From Microbispora rosea subsp. aerata (GTDB lineage: Bacteria > Actinomycetota > Actinomycetes > Streptosporangiales > Streptosporangiaceae): a stretch of DNA of 37,397 nucleotides. The translations under genes were made by a program, and so were the position numbers. The notes under the pieces are model-generated. The model searched no databases and was not told where the DNA came from. It saw nothing but the letters and a program-made list of their open reading frames with translations. Shown piece by piece: positions 23,014-31,059 of the stretch. Position 1 is the stretch's first letter; each line of letters begins with the position of its first letter. The stretch lies in NCBI RefSeq assembly GCF_014647835.1, contig NZ_BMPY01000048.1, forward strand, positions 1 to 37,397, written 5' to 3'.

Positions 23014-24084
23014 TTGCTCCGCAATCGAGTTAGCAGACTGGCCGCCGCTACCGCGGGCGGCGCCTTGCTCATGGCCGCCGCCGCGTGTGGGGGTAGCGGC
23101 GACACCGCCACCACGACCGAAGCGTCGGCCGGCGCGTCATCCGCGCCCGCCGCCTCCGAGGTCAAGGTCGGCCTTGCGTACGACATCGGTGGCCGCGGCG
23201 ACGGTTCCTTCAACGACGCGGCCGCGGCCGGCCTGGACAAGGCCGAGGCGGAGCTCAAGATCCAGAAGAAGGAGCTGGAGGCCACCGCGGGCGAGACCGA
23301 CGCCCAGAAGGAGGAGCGGCTGCGCCTGCTCGCCTCCGGCGGCTACAACCCGGTGATCGCGGTGGGCTTCGCCTACTCCGGTCCCGTCGCGAAGATCGCC
23401 AAGGAGTTCCCGGACGTCAAGTTCGCCATCGTGGACGACGACGCCGCGAAGGGCGACAACATCACGAACCTGATGTTCGCCGAGGAGCAGGGCTCGTTCC
23501 TCGTCGGCGTGGCCGCGGCGCTCAAGTCCGAGAAGGGCAACATCGGCTTCGTGGGCGGCGTCGACGTGCCGCTGATCCACAAGTTCGAGGCCGGTTTCGC
23601 GGCCGGCGCGAAGGCCGTCAAGCCGGACATCAAGATCCAGACCAAGTACCTCACCCAGCCCCCGGACTTCAGCGGCTTCGGTGACCCGGCCAAGGGCAAG
23701 ACCGCCGCGCAGGGCATGTACGACGCCGGCGCCGACGTGGTCTACCAGGCGGCCGGCGGCTCGGGCGCGGGCGTCTTCGAGGCGGCCAAGGCCGCGAACG
23801 CGACGGCGATCGGCGTCGACTCCGACCAGGCGGCCCTCCCCGCGTACGCCGACTTCAAGGACGTGATCATCACCTCGATGATCAAGAAGGTCGACGTGGC
23901 CGTCTTCGACTTCCTGAAGAACTACACCTCCGGCTCGGTCACCTCGGGCCCGTCCGTCTACGACCTCAAGGCGGGCGGCGTGGACTACTCCACGACCGGC
24001 GGCAAGATCGACGACATCAAGTCGAAGCTCGACGAGTACAAGCAGAAGATCATCAACGGCGAGATCACGGTCCCGACGTCCTGA
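23014..24084 (+). CDS. BMP-family nucleoside-binding lipoprotein of an ABC importer
   Basis: TTG 23014 is chosen: GGAAGGGGAG lies 8 bases upstream and it gives a standard lipoprotein signal (NRVSRLAAATAGGALLMAAAAC, lipidated Cys25). The ATG at 22885 would bury that signal. Product 356 aa. After a Ser/Thr/Ala linker the BMP (PnrA/Med-like) fold runs from VKVGLAYDIGGRGDGSFNDAA through FAIVDDDAAKGDNITNLMFAEEQGSFLVG, GGVDVPLIHKFEAGFAAGAK and VVYQAAGGSGAGVFEAA to IIINGEITV-like end (KIINGEITVP). Relatives bind purine or pyrimidine nucleosides at the outer membrane face. It is followed by a terminator that should let it be made in excess over the transporter. Confidence 0.95.
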   Translation: MLRNRVSRLAAATAGGALLMAAAACGGSGDTATTTEASAGASSAPAASEVKVGLAYDIGGRGDGSFNDAAAAGLDKAEAELKIQKKELEATAGETDAQKEERLRLLASGGYNPVIAVGFAYSGPVAKIAKEFPDVKFAIVDDDAAKGDNITNLMFAEEQGSFLVGVAAALKSEKGNIGFVGGVDVPLIHKFEAGFAAGAKAVKPDIKIQTKYLTQPPDFSGFGDPAKGKTAAQGMYDAGADVVYQAAGGSGAGVFEAAKAANATAIGVDSDQAALPAYADFKDVIITSMIKKVDVAVFDFLKNYTSGSVTSGPSVYDLKAGGVDYSTTGGKIDDIKSKLDEYKQKIINGEITVPTS

Positions 24085-24098
24085 CCTGCGCAATCGAG

Positions 24099-24126
24099 GG
24101 GCCCGGAGGCACCCTGCTCCGGGCCC
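24099..24126 (+). terminator. Strong hairpin between the binding protein and ABC ATPase genes
   Basis: GGGCCCGGAG (24099-24108) and CTCCGGGCCC (24117-24126) form a perfect 10-bp stem with an 8-base loop, followed by TTTGTTCT. It is a classical terminator or partial terminator inside the transport operon. Confidence 0.8.
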
Positions 24127-24192
24127 TTTGTTCTACTGTCACCACCACTTGACCGTTACCGGGCACTCCGCCAGGAGCAGGAGGAGGCCGAC

Positions 24193-25728
24193 ATTACCGC
24201 CGCGACCGCTACGGAACCCGCAGTAGAGCTGATCGGGATCACCAAGAGATTCCCGGGAGTCGTCGCCAACAGCGACATCCACCTTCGCGTCGCCAAAGGG
24301 CACATCCACGCCCTCGTCGGCGAGAACGGCGCGGGTAAGTCCACGCTGATGAAGATCCTTTACGGGATGCAGCGCCCCGACGAGGGCGAGATCCGCGTCG
24401 ACGGATCGCCCGTGGGCTTCCACACCCCCGCCGACGCCATCGCCGCCGGCATCGGCATGGTTCACCAGCACTTCATGCTGGCCGACAACCTGACCGTGCT
24501 GGAGAACGTGGTTCTCGGCAGCGAGCCGCGCCGTGGCGGCGTCGCGCTCGACTTCGCCGCCGCACGGAAGAAGATCAAGGAGATCTCCGACGCGTACGGC
24601 CTGGGCGTACGGCCCGACGTGCCGGTCGAGGAGCTGGGCGTCGGCGACCGCCAGCGGGTGGAGATCCTCAAGGTGCTCTACCGGGGCGCCCGCATCCTGA
24701 TCCTGGACGAGCCGACCGCCGTGCTCGTTCCCCACGAGGTGGAGGAGCTGTTCGACAACCTTCGCGGCCTGGTCCGCGAGGGGCTGACGATCCTGTTCAT
24801 CTCCCACAAGCTGGACGAGGTCCTGCGCGTCGCCGACGAGATCACCGTCATCCGGCGCGGCACCACCGTGGCGACCGTGAACCCCAAGGACGTGACCTCC
24901 CGCAAGCTCGCCGAGCTCATGGTCGGCAGCGAGCTGCCCAGCCCCGAGACCCGCGAGTCGACCGTCACCGACGTCGTCGCCCTGTCCGTACGCGACCTGA
25001 CCGTGCGCACCGGCGACGGGCGGCCGGTGGTCGAGAACGTGAGCTTCGACATCCGCAAGGGCGAGGTGCTCGGCATCGCGGGCGTCGAGGGCAACGGCCA
25101 GGCGGAGCTCGTCGAGGCGATCATGGGCATGCGGCCCTGCGAGGTGGGCACGCTCACGCTCGGCGGCGTCGACATCTCCCAGTGGTCGACGCTGAAGCGG
25201 CGCGCGGGCGGCATCGGCTACATCCCCGAGGACCGCCACCGGCACGGCCTGCTGCTGGAGTCGCCGCTGTGGGAGAACCGCATCCTCGGCCACCAGACCC
25301 GCCGGCCCAACGTCAAGGGCCCGTGGATCGACCGCGCGGGCGCGCGGGCCGACACCCGGCGCATCGTCGAGCAGTACGACGTGCGCACCCCCGGCATCGA
25401 CGTGGACGCCGCCACGCTGTCCGGCGGCAACCAGCAGAAGCTGATCGTCGGGCGGGAGATGAGCGGCGACCCCGTGCTGCTGATCGCCAGCCACCCCACC
25501 CGCGGCGTGGACATCGGCGCGCAGGCGGCGATCTGGGACCACCTGCGCACCGCGCGCGCCGCCGGGCTGGCCGTGCTGCTGATCTCCGCGGACCTCGACG
25601 AGCTGATCGGGCTGTCCGACACGCTCAAGGTGATCCTGCGCGGCAGGATCGTCGCCGACGTCGATCCCGCGAACGTGACCCCCGAGCAACTGGGCTCGGC
25701 GATGACCGGCGCCGGGGAGGGCGTATGA
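24193..25728 (+). CDS. ABC transporter ATPase (two-domain, nucleoside type), AUU start
   Basis: Powers nucleoside import. The reading frame has no ATG/GTG/TTG between the terminator and the Walker A region; ATG 24349 would delete Walker A. ATT 24193 lies 5 bases after AGGAGG and gives a family-like N-terminus (TAATATEPAVELIGITKRFPG), 511 aa. CTG 24136 is possible but has no ribosome-binding site. First half: Walker A GENGAGKST (43-51), Q-loop MVHQHFML, signature LGVGDRQRVE, Walker B LILDEPTAVL. Second half: degenerate Walker A GVEGNGQAEL, signature LSGGNQQK, and IASHPTRGVDIGAQ replacing the Walker B acidic pair, as is normal in the RbsA/NupO-like family. The stop overlaps a mini-ORF (ATGA). 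Confidence 0.9.
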   Translation: MTAATATEPAVELIGITKRFPGVVANSDIHLRVAKGHIHALVGENGAGKSTLMKILYGMQRPDEGEIRVDGSPVGFHTPADAIAAGIGMVHQHFMLADNLTVLENVVLGSEPRRGGVALDFAAARKKIKEISDAYGLGVRPDVPVEELGVGDRQRVEILKVLYRGARILILDEPTAVLVPHEVEELFDNLRGLVREGLTILFISHKLDEVLRVADEITVIRRGTTVATVNPKDVTSRKLAELMVGSELPSPETRESTVTDVVALSVRDLTVRTGDGRPVVENVSFDIRKGEVLGIAGVEGNGQAELVEAIMGMRPCEVGTLTLGGVDISQWSTLKRRAGGIGYIPEDRHRHGLLLESPLWENRILGHQTRRPNVKGPWIDRAGARADTRRIVEQYDVRTPGIDVDAATLSGGNQQKLIVGREMSGDPVLLIASHPTRGVDIGAQAAIWDHLRTARAAGLAVLLISADLDELIGLSDTLKVILRGRIVADVDPANVTPEQLGSAMTGAGEGV

Positions 25729-25823
25729 GCAAGCGAACCGGTGGGCGCCGCGCCAGCCGGGCGGTGATCCGCACGGCTCCGGTGCGGCCGGGCCACGGGC
25801 GGCCGGAGGAGGAAACGGTATGA
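25725..25823 (+). CDS. 32-aa Arg-rich mini-ORF joining ATPase and permease 1
   Basis: ATG 25725 overlaps the ATPase stop (ATGA), preceded by GGGGAGGG; its own stop overlaps the permease ATG at 25820, again ATGA. The 32-residue product starts MSKRTGGRRASR and ends GRPEEETV; the Glu codons double as the GGAGGAGG ribosome-binding site of the permease. The segment is flanked by the direct repeat TATGAGC (25724-25730, 25819-25825). It may be a translational-coupling relay left by an inserted short element; whether a stable peptide exists is unknown. Confidence 0.5.
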   Translation: MSKRTGGRRASRAVIRTAPVRPGHGRPEEETV

Positions 25824-26950
25824 GCGGGTTCCTCGACCGGATGCTCGGCCGGGTGCGGCTGGGCGGCTGGCTCGCCGTCGCCGCGCCGGTCATCGCGGTC
25901 GTCTTCGCCGTGTTGATCACCTCGGTGGTCCTGCTCGCCGCGGGCAAGGACCCCGTGGAGGCGTTCACCACCCTCGCGGACTACGGCACCCAGCCGCGGT
26001 CGATGGCCATGATCCTCAACACCGGGGTCATGTACTACATCTCCGCGCTCGCGGTGGCCGTCGGCTTCCGGATGAACCTCTTCAACATCGGCGTGGACGG
26101 CCAGTATCGGCTCGCCGCCGTGATCGCCGCCGGGCTCGGCGGCGCCGCCGTGGCGCCCGGTGTGCTCAACATCATCCTCGTGATCGTCGTCGCGGTGGTC
26201 GTCGGCGCGCTGTGGGCGGCGATCGCCGGCTTGCTGCGGGTGTATCGGGGCGTGAGCGAGGTCATCTCGACCATCATGCTGAACGCGATCGCGACCGGCC
26301 TCGGGTCGTGGCTCGTCAGCGAGCATCTCGGCGTGCTGACCGGCAACGACCTCGGCACCCGGCCGATCCCCGACGACGCACACATGCCGGGCATCCCGCT
26401 CATCCCCGGCACGCCGGTGCTGGTCAACGGGTTCGTCGTGGTCGCCGTCCTGCTCGGCATCGCGTACTGGGTGGTGCTCAACCGCACCCGGTTCGGCTTC
26501 GAGCTGCGGGCGACCGGCAAGTCCGAGACCGCGGCCGTGGCCAGCGGCGTCAGCGTGAAGAAGATGATCGTCGTCACGATGATCCTGTCGGGGGCGGTCG
26601 CCGGCCTGATCGGCATGCCCGAGCTGCTCGGCGCCTCCTACAAGTACAGCAACAACTTCCCGGCCGGTCTCGGCTTCACCGGCATCGCGATCGCGCTGCT
26701 CGGCCGCAACAACCCCGTCGGCATGGCGGTCGGCGCGCTGCTGTGGAGCTTCCTGGACAACTCCTCCAACCAGCTCCAGCTGCTCGACATCTCCAAGGAG
26801 ATCGTCCAGATCATGCAGGGCGTCGTCGTGCTCTCCGTGATCATCGCGTACGAGCTGGTGCACCGCTACCGGATCGTGGCGGAGCAGCGCAGGGTGAGCC
26901 GCGAGCTCGCCGCGCCGCAGGAGGCGCCGAAGGCGGAGGCGACGGCATGA
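25820..26950 (+). CDS. ABC transporter permease 1 (nucleoside type)
   Basis: Inner-membrane channel subunit. ATG 25820 follows GGAGGAGGAAACGGT. Product 376 aa with about nine to ten membrane segments. The BPD_transp_2 family is shown by VGFRMNLFNIGVDGQYRLAAV, YRGVSEVISTIMLNAIATGL, RTRFGFELRATGKSETAAVASGVSV (the cytoplasmic coupling loop) and FPAGLGFTGIAIALLGRNNPVG. The periplasmic loop GNDLGTRPIPDDAHMPGIP lies about residues 173-193. The C-terminal tail is charged (RRVSRELAAPQEAPKAEA). It is expected to pair with permease 2 and two copies of the ATPase. The stop TGA overlaps the next mini-ORF start. Confidence 0.95.
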   Translation: MSGFLDRMLGRVRLGGWLAVAAPVIAVVFAVLITSVVLLAAGKDPVEAFTTLADYGTQPRSMAMILNTGVMYYISALAVAVGFRMNLFNIGVDGQYRLAAVIAAGLGGAAVAPGVLNIILVIVVAVVVGALWAAIAGLLRVYRGVSEVISTIMLNAIATGLGSWLVSEHLGVLTGNDLGTRPIPDDAHMPGIPLIPGTPVLVNGFVVVAVLLGIAYWVVLNRTRFGFELRATGKSETAAVASGVSVKKMIVVTMILSGAVAGLIGMPELLGASYKYSNNFPAGLGFTGIAIALLGRNNPVGMAVGALLWSFLDNSSNQLQLLDISKEIVQIMQGVVVLSVIIAYELVHRYRIVAEQRRVSRELAAPQEAPKAEATA

Positions 26951-27054
26951 CCGAGCGAGTCAGCAGGTGCGGCGCGTCATCGCGCATGCGACTTCGAGCC
27001 GCCCGGCGGGCGGGACGCACCAGGCGGCCGGACGAGATCGAGGAGACGGCATGA
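26947..27054 (+). CDS. 35-aa Arg-rich mini-ORF joining permease 1 and permease 2
   Basis: ATG 26947 overlaps the permease 1 stop and its own stop overlaps the ATG of permease 2 at 27051, both as ATGA. The 35-residue product has 10 arginines (MTERVSRCGASSRMRLRAAR...) and an acidic end, PDEIEETA, whose codons supply GAGGAG as ribosome-binding site for permease 2. The insert is bounded by the 11-bp direct repeat GACGGCATGAC (26941-26951 and 27045-27055). The design is the same as at 25725-25823. Confidence 0.5.
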   Translation: MTERVSRCGASSRMRLRAARRAGRTRRPDEIEETA

Positions 27055-28322
27055 CGGCGACGGACCTTCCGGTCGACCGCCCGGTCGAGACGCCCGCGGC
27101 GCGGCGCTTCCGGCTGTCGACGCCGGTGCTCCTGCTCGGCATGGCCGGGCTGGTGGTGCTGCTGTCGATCGCGCGGCTGGTGACCGGGGCGAACGACATC
27201 ACCTCGGCGGGCACGGTCAGCGCCGCGCTCGGCCTCGCCGTGCCGATCGGGCTCGCCGGGCTCGGCGGCCTGTGGTCGGAGCGGGCCGGCGTGGTCAACA
27301 TCGGCCTCGAAGGCATGATGGTGCTCGGCACCTGGTTCGGGGCCTGGGGTGCCATCCAGTTCCACAGCCCCTGGGCGGGTGTGCTGGCCGGCGCCGTCGG
27401 CGGGGCGCTGGGCGCGGTGGTCCACGCCGTCGCGACCGTGACCTTCGGCGTCGACCACATCATCTCCGGCGTGGCGATCAACATCGTCGGCCTGGGCTTC
27501 ACCCAATACCTGTCGCAGCTCGTCTTCGACGGCATGCCCGGCGGCGGGACCAAGAACTCCCCGCCGCTGCCGAAGATGGGCACGGTGAGCCTGAGCTTCC
27601 TCGACGAGCCGCTGCGGACCGTCGAGGCCAAGCACTGGTTCGTGCTGTCGGACTTCGCGGGCGTGCTGCGGGGCATCACCCAGGGCGTGTCCTGGTTCAC
27701 GATCTTGGCGATCCTGCTGGTGCCGCTGTCGTTCTACATCCTGTGGCGCACGCCGTTCGGCCTGCGCCTGCGGGCGTGCGGCGAGCGCCCGGTCGCGGCG
27801 GAGTCGCTGGGCGTCAACGTCTACCTGTACAAGTGGGCCGCCGTCATCGTCTCCGGCGTGCTCGCCGGGCTCGGCGGCGCGTTCCTGTCGCTCGTCGCCG
27901 CCGGCATCTACCGCGACGGGCAGACCGGCGGGCGCGGCTACATCGGCCTGGCCGCCATGATCTTCGGCAACTGGCGTCCCGGCGGCCTCGCCGGAGGCGC
28001 GGCGCTGTTCGGCTACACCGACGCGCTCCAGCTCCGCCAGGGCGGCATCTCGGTGCACGCGCTGCTGCTGGTCGTCGCGCTCCTGCTCGTGGCCGTGGCG
28101 GTCTACCAGCTCGTACGGCAGCGGCGCGCGGTCGCGGCGCTCATCACCGGGGTCGTGGCGATCGCGGTGTTCGCGGTCTTCGCCGTGACCGACACCGTGC
28201 CGGAGCAGTTCACCTCGTTCACCCCCCACCTGACCACGCTGCTGGTGCTGTCGCTGGCCTCGCAGCGGCTGCGGATGCCCGCGGCCGACGGCGTCCCATA
28301 CCGGAGGGGGCAGGCGAAATGA
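27051..28322 (+). CDS. ABC transporter permease 2 (nucleoside type)
   Basis: Second membrane subunit of the importer. ATG 27051 follows GAGGAGACGGC. Product 423 aa with eight to ten membrane segments. Family marks: GLAGLGGLWSERAGVVNIGLEGMMVLGTWFGAW, FGVDHIISGVAINIVGLGFTQYL, TPFGLRLRACGERPVAAESLGVNVYLYKW (coupling loop) and GRGYIGLAAMIFGNWRPGGLAGGAALFGY. The long extracytoplasmic segment LVFDGMPGGGTKNSPPLPKMG is typical of nucleoside permeases of the NupQ/BmpD-like group. Three extra C-terminal helices (~residues 340-410) make it longer than permease 1. The stop overlaps cdd by ATGA. Confidence 0.95.
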   Translation: MTATDLPVDRPVETPAARRFRLSTPVLLLGMAGLVVLLSIARLVTGANDITSAGTVSAALGLAVPIGLAGLGGLWSERAGVVNIGLEGMMVLGTWFGAWGAIQFHSPWAGVLAGAVGGALGAVVHAVATVTFGVDHIISGVAINIVGLGFTQYLSQLVFDGMPGGGTKNSPPLPKMGTVSLSFLDEPLRTVEAKHWFVLSDFAGVLRGITQGVSWFTILAILLVPLSFYILWRTPFGLRLRACGERPVAAESLGVNVYLYKWAAVIVSGVLAGLGGAFLSLVAAGIYRDGQTGGRGYIGLAAMIFGNWRPGGLAGGAALFGYTDALQLRQGGISVHALLLVVALLLVAVAVYQLVRQRRAVAALITGVVAIAVFAVFAVTDTVPEQFTSFTPHLTTLLVLSLASQRLRMPAADGVPYRRGQAK

Positions 28323-28708
28323 GCATCGACTGGGAGGCGCTGCGGGTCGCGGCCCGCGAGGCCATGACCCATGCGTACGCGCCGTACTCGAAGTTTCCCG
28401 TGGGGGCGGCGGCGCTCGTCGACGACGGCCGGATCGTGACCGGCTGCAACGTCGAGAACGCGTCGTACGGCGTCGGGCTGTGCGCCGAATGCGGGCTCGT
28501 GTCGGCGCTGCACGCGAGCGGCGGCGGCCGGCTGGTGGCGTTCACCTGCGTCGACGGCCACGGCGAGCTGCTGATGCCGTGCGGCCGCTGCCGGCAGCTG
28601 CTGTTCGAGCACGGCGGGCGTGACCTGCTGGTGGAGACGCCCGAAGGGCCGATGCGCATGGAGGACTTCCTGCCGTTCGCCTTCGGGCCAGACGACTTGT
28701 CGCGATAA
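28319..28708 (+). CDS. cdd: Cytidine deaminase
   Basis: Hydrolyses cytidine and deoxycytidine to uridine and deoxyuridine plus ammonia. ATG 28319 overlaps the permease stop (ATGA). Product 129 aa, the small homotetrameric type. Zinc ligands Cys55 (in CAE, with catalytic Glu57), Cys88 and Cys91 (in PCGRCRQ). YAPYSKFPVGAAAL and GCNVENASYG are the substrate-binding segments. Its tight coupling to the permease shows that imported nucleosides are metabolised at once. Thymidine phosphorylase follows after 10 bases. Confidence 0.96.
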   Translation: MSIDWEALRVAAREAMTHAYAPYSKFPVGAAALVDDGRIVTGCNVENASYGVGLCAECGLVSALHASGGGRLVAFTCVDGHGELLMPCGRCRQLLFEHGGRDLLVETPEGPMRMEDFLPFAFGPDDLSR

Positions 28709-28718
28709 AGGGGGAAAC

Positions 28719-30005
28719 GTGGGGTTCGACGCGATCGAGGTCATCACCGTCAAGCGCGACCGCGGTGAGCTGTCGACCGCCCAGATCGACTGGGTGATCG
28801 ACGCGTACACGCGGGGCGAGGTGGCCGACGAGCAGATGTCGGCGCTGCTGATGGCGATCCTGCTCAACGGCATGAACCGCAGGGAGATCGCGGACTGGAC
28901 CCAGGCCATGATCCGGTCGGGGGAGCGGATGGACTGGTCCTCCCTCGACCGGCCCACGGCCGACAAGCACTCCACCGGCGGGGTCGGCGACAAGATCACC
29001 CTGCCGCTGGCCCCGCTGGTCGCCGCCTGCGGCGCGTACGTGCCGCAGCTGTCCGGGCGGGGCCTCGGGCACACCGGCGGCACGCTGGACAAGCTGGAGT
29101 CGATCCCCGGCTGGCGGGCGTCGCTGTCGAACGACGAGATGCTCGACGTGATCCGCTCCGCCGGAGCGGTCGTGTGCGCGGCGGGCGCGGGACTCGCCCC
29201 GGCCGACAAGAAGCTCTACGCGCTGCGCGACGTCACCGGCACCGTCGAGTCGATCCCCTTGATCGCGTCCTCGATCATGTCCAAGAAGATCGCCGAGGGC
29301 ACGGGGTCGCTCGTGCTCGACGTCAAGGCCGGATCGGGCGCGTTCATGAAGAACGTCGACGACGCCCGCGAGCTGGCCAGGACGATGGTCGAGCTCGGCA
29401 CCGACGCCGGGGTGCGCACGGTCGCCCTGCTGACCGCGATGGACCGGCCGCTCGGCCTCAAGGTGGGCAACGCGCTGGAGGTCGAGGAGGCCGTCGAGGT
29501 GCTCGCCGGCGGCGGCCCCGCCGACGTGGTCGAGCTGACCGTACGGCTGGCACGGGAGATGCTGGAGGCCGCCGGGGTGGCGGGCGCCCGGGACCCCGAG
29601 GAGGCGCTCAAGGACGGCTCGGCGATGGACGCCTGGCGGCGCATGATCAGCGCCCAGGGCGGCGACCCGGACGCGCCGCTGCCCAAGGCCGCCGAGTCGA
29701 CCGTCGTCACCGCCCCCGCCACGGGCACCCTGCGCACCCTCGACGCGCTCAAGGTCGGCGTGGCCGCCTGGCGGCTCGGAGCCGGACGCGCCCGCAAGGA
29801 AGACCCGGTGTCGGCCGGCGCGGGCATCATCCTGCACGCCAAGCCGGGCGACGCCGTACGCGAGGGCGCGCCGCTGATGACCCTGTACGCCGACGAGCCC
29901 GGCCGGTTCGACCGGGCCCTCCAGGCCCTTGAGGGGGCGTACGAAATCGGCGAGGACGGCGGCGTCGACCTGCTTCCTCTGGTGATCGACCGCCTCACCG
30001 CCTGA
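28719..30005 (+). CDS. deoA: Thymidine/pyrimidine-nucleoside phosphorylase
   Basis: Cleaves thymidine (and possibly uridine) with phosphate to base and (deoxy)ribose 1-phosphate. GTG 28719 follows AAGGGGGAAAC; the upstream in-frame start at 28620 lies inside cdd. Product 428 aa, family-typical. DAIEVITVKRDRGELS starts the fold. KHSTGGVGDKITLPLAPLVAACG holds the phosphate-binding loop, and SGRGLGHTGGTLDKLE is the PROSITE-type signature. SSIMSKKIAEGTGSLVLDVKAGSGAFMK completes the active site. The C-terminal PYNP domain includes AGAGIILHAKPGDAV. Last gene of the transport operon; a hairpin follows. Confidence 0.96.
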   Translation: MGFDAIEVITVKRDRGELSTAQIDWVIDAYTRGEVADEQMSALLMAILLNGMNRREIADWTQAMIRSGERMDWSSLDRPTADKHSTGGVGDKITLPLAPLVAACGAYVPQLSGRGLGHTGGTLDKLESIPGWRASLSNDEMLDVIRSAGAVVCAAGAGLAPADKKLYALRDVTGTVESIPLIASSIMSKKIAEGTGSLVLDVKAGSGAFMKNVDDARELARTMVELGTDAGVRTVALLTAMDRPLGLKVGNALEVEEAVEVLAGGGPADVVELTVRLAREMLEAAGVAGARDPEEALKDGSAMDAWRRMISAQGGDPDAPLPKAAESTVVTAPATGTLRTLDALKVGVAAWRLGAGRARKEDPVSAGAGIILHAKPGDAVREGAPLMTLYADEPGRFDRALQALEGAYEIGEDGGVDLLPLVIDRLTA

Positions 30006-30010
30006 TTCGA

Positions 30011-30041
30011 GAGGGCCGGCCGCCCCCCGCGCCCGGCCCTC
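30011..30041 (+). terminator. Hairpin after deoA
   Basis: GAGGGCCGG (30011-30019) and CCGGCCCTC (30033-30041) pair perfectly, 5 bases after the stop. There is no T tract; likely the end of the nucleoside operon. Confidence 0.6.
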
Positions 30042-30184
30042 GCGCTCGGCTCGCGTGTCGGGCGTGGTCGCCGGGGTCCGCATCGCTGTGCTCGACGGGA
30101 GGGTGGGGTGATCACTGTCCCGAGAGCCGATATGCCAGGGTTGTCCTCCGTACCGGACACCGCCGGACGCGCAGAGGGAGAGTC

Positions 30185-31003
30185 ATGTCCGAGCACGGAG
30201 GCATCCGGCACGTCGAGATCGGCGTCGCCGATCTGGGCCGTTCGCTCGACTTCTACCGCGATCTGCTGGACCTCGCCCCCGCCGAGGGGCCGGACGCGGG
30301 CCCGGGTGTCGCATGGCTGTCGGCGGGGCCGGTGCTGCTCAAACTGGTCGAGGCCGGGGACGGCGATCTCGGCGGCTGGGTGAACGACGACCTCCAGCGC
30401 GGCATCAGGCACATCGGCTTCAAGGTCGGCGACGTCGACCTGCGGGCGGAGCGCGTCCGCGACGCCGGAGTGCCCTTCACGCTGCCGCCGCTCGGCGCGG
30501 TCGGCGGGGTGCGCATCGCGTTCTTCCAGGACCCGGACGGCACCCACCTGGAGATCACCGACAACTACCTCAGGTATCACCGCGTCGTCTCGCCGGAGCT
30601 GGCCGAGCGGGAACGGCTGGCCACTCTGAGCAGGCCGCGTACGGCCCCGCCGGTCTTCGACCACGTGGCGGTCACCTCCGCCGGCCTCGACGCCGCGCTG
30701 GCCTTCTACCGGGACACACTCGGCTACCCGGTGATCGGACAGATCGTGCAGGACCAGGACCCGCGCGGCTTCCTGATCACATATCTGCTGGCCGGGGACG
30801 CGGTCTTGGAGGTGTTCACGTTCACCGTTCCCACGACCGCGAGCCCGTGGACGCCCGACCCGTGCCGTCACGGCTTCCGGCACGTCGCCGTCGCCGTCGA
30901 GGACCCGGAGGAGGCGGCCCGGCGGCTGGTGGACGCAGGGGCGCAGGTCGCGGCGGACGGCCTGCTCGTCGACCCCGACGGCGTGCCCCTCGTCCTCGCT
31001 TAG
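30185..31003 (+). CDS. Two-domain VOC (glyoxalase/bleomycin-resistance fold) protein
   Basis: ATG 30185 follows AGGGAGAG. Product 272 aa made of two VOC domains. Domain 1 (~6-125): IRHVEIGVADLGRSLDFYRDLL, IRHIGFKVGDVDLRAERV and FFQDPDGTHLEITD, with His and Glu in metal-ligand positions. Domain 2 (~153-272): FDHVAVTSAGLDAALAFYRDTLGYPV, FRHVAVAVEDPEEAARRL and DPDGVPLVLA, where the final metal ligand Glu appears replaced. Such proteins include ring-cleaving dioxygenases, glyoxalases and epimerases; the substrate cannot be told. Single gene after deoA, ended by a hairpin terminator. Confidence 0.88.
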   Translation: MSEHGGIRHVEIGVADLGRSLDFYRDLLDLAPAEGPDAGPGVAWLSAGPVLLKLVEAGDGDLGGWVNDDLQRGIRHIGFKVGDVDLRAERVRDAGVPFTLPPLGAVGGVRIAFFQDPDGTHLEITDNYLRYHRVVSPELAERERLATLSRPRTAPPVFDHVAVTSAGLDAALAFYRDTLGYPVIGQIVQDQDPRGFLITYLLAGDAVLEVFTFTVPTTASPWTPDPCRHGFRHVAVAVEDPEEAARRLVDAGAQVAADGLLVDPDGVPLVLA

Positions 31004-31025
31004 CGGGTGTCCACGACTCTCGGCC

Positions 31026-31059
31026 GGGTCGGCGCCGTGCCGGAAGGCACCCGCGACCC
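31026..31059 (+). terminator. Terminator after the VOC gene
   Basis: Outer arms GGGTCG/CGACCC (31026-31031, 31054-31059) enclose GTGCC-GGAA-GGCAC (31037-31050), a stem capped by a GNRA-type tetraloop. TGGTTTCCTTTC follows. Confidence 0.6.

Noticed and set aside
24349-25728. ATG 24349 as start of the ABC ATPase
   Set aside because: It would remove the Walker A motif (24319-24345) and has no ribosome-binding site; ATT 24193 behind AGGAGG fits better.
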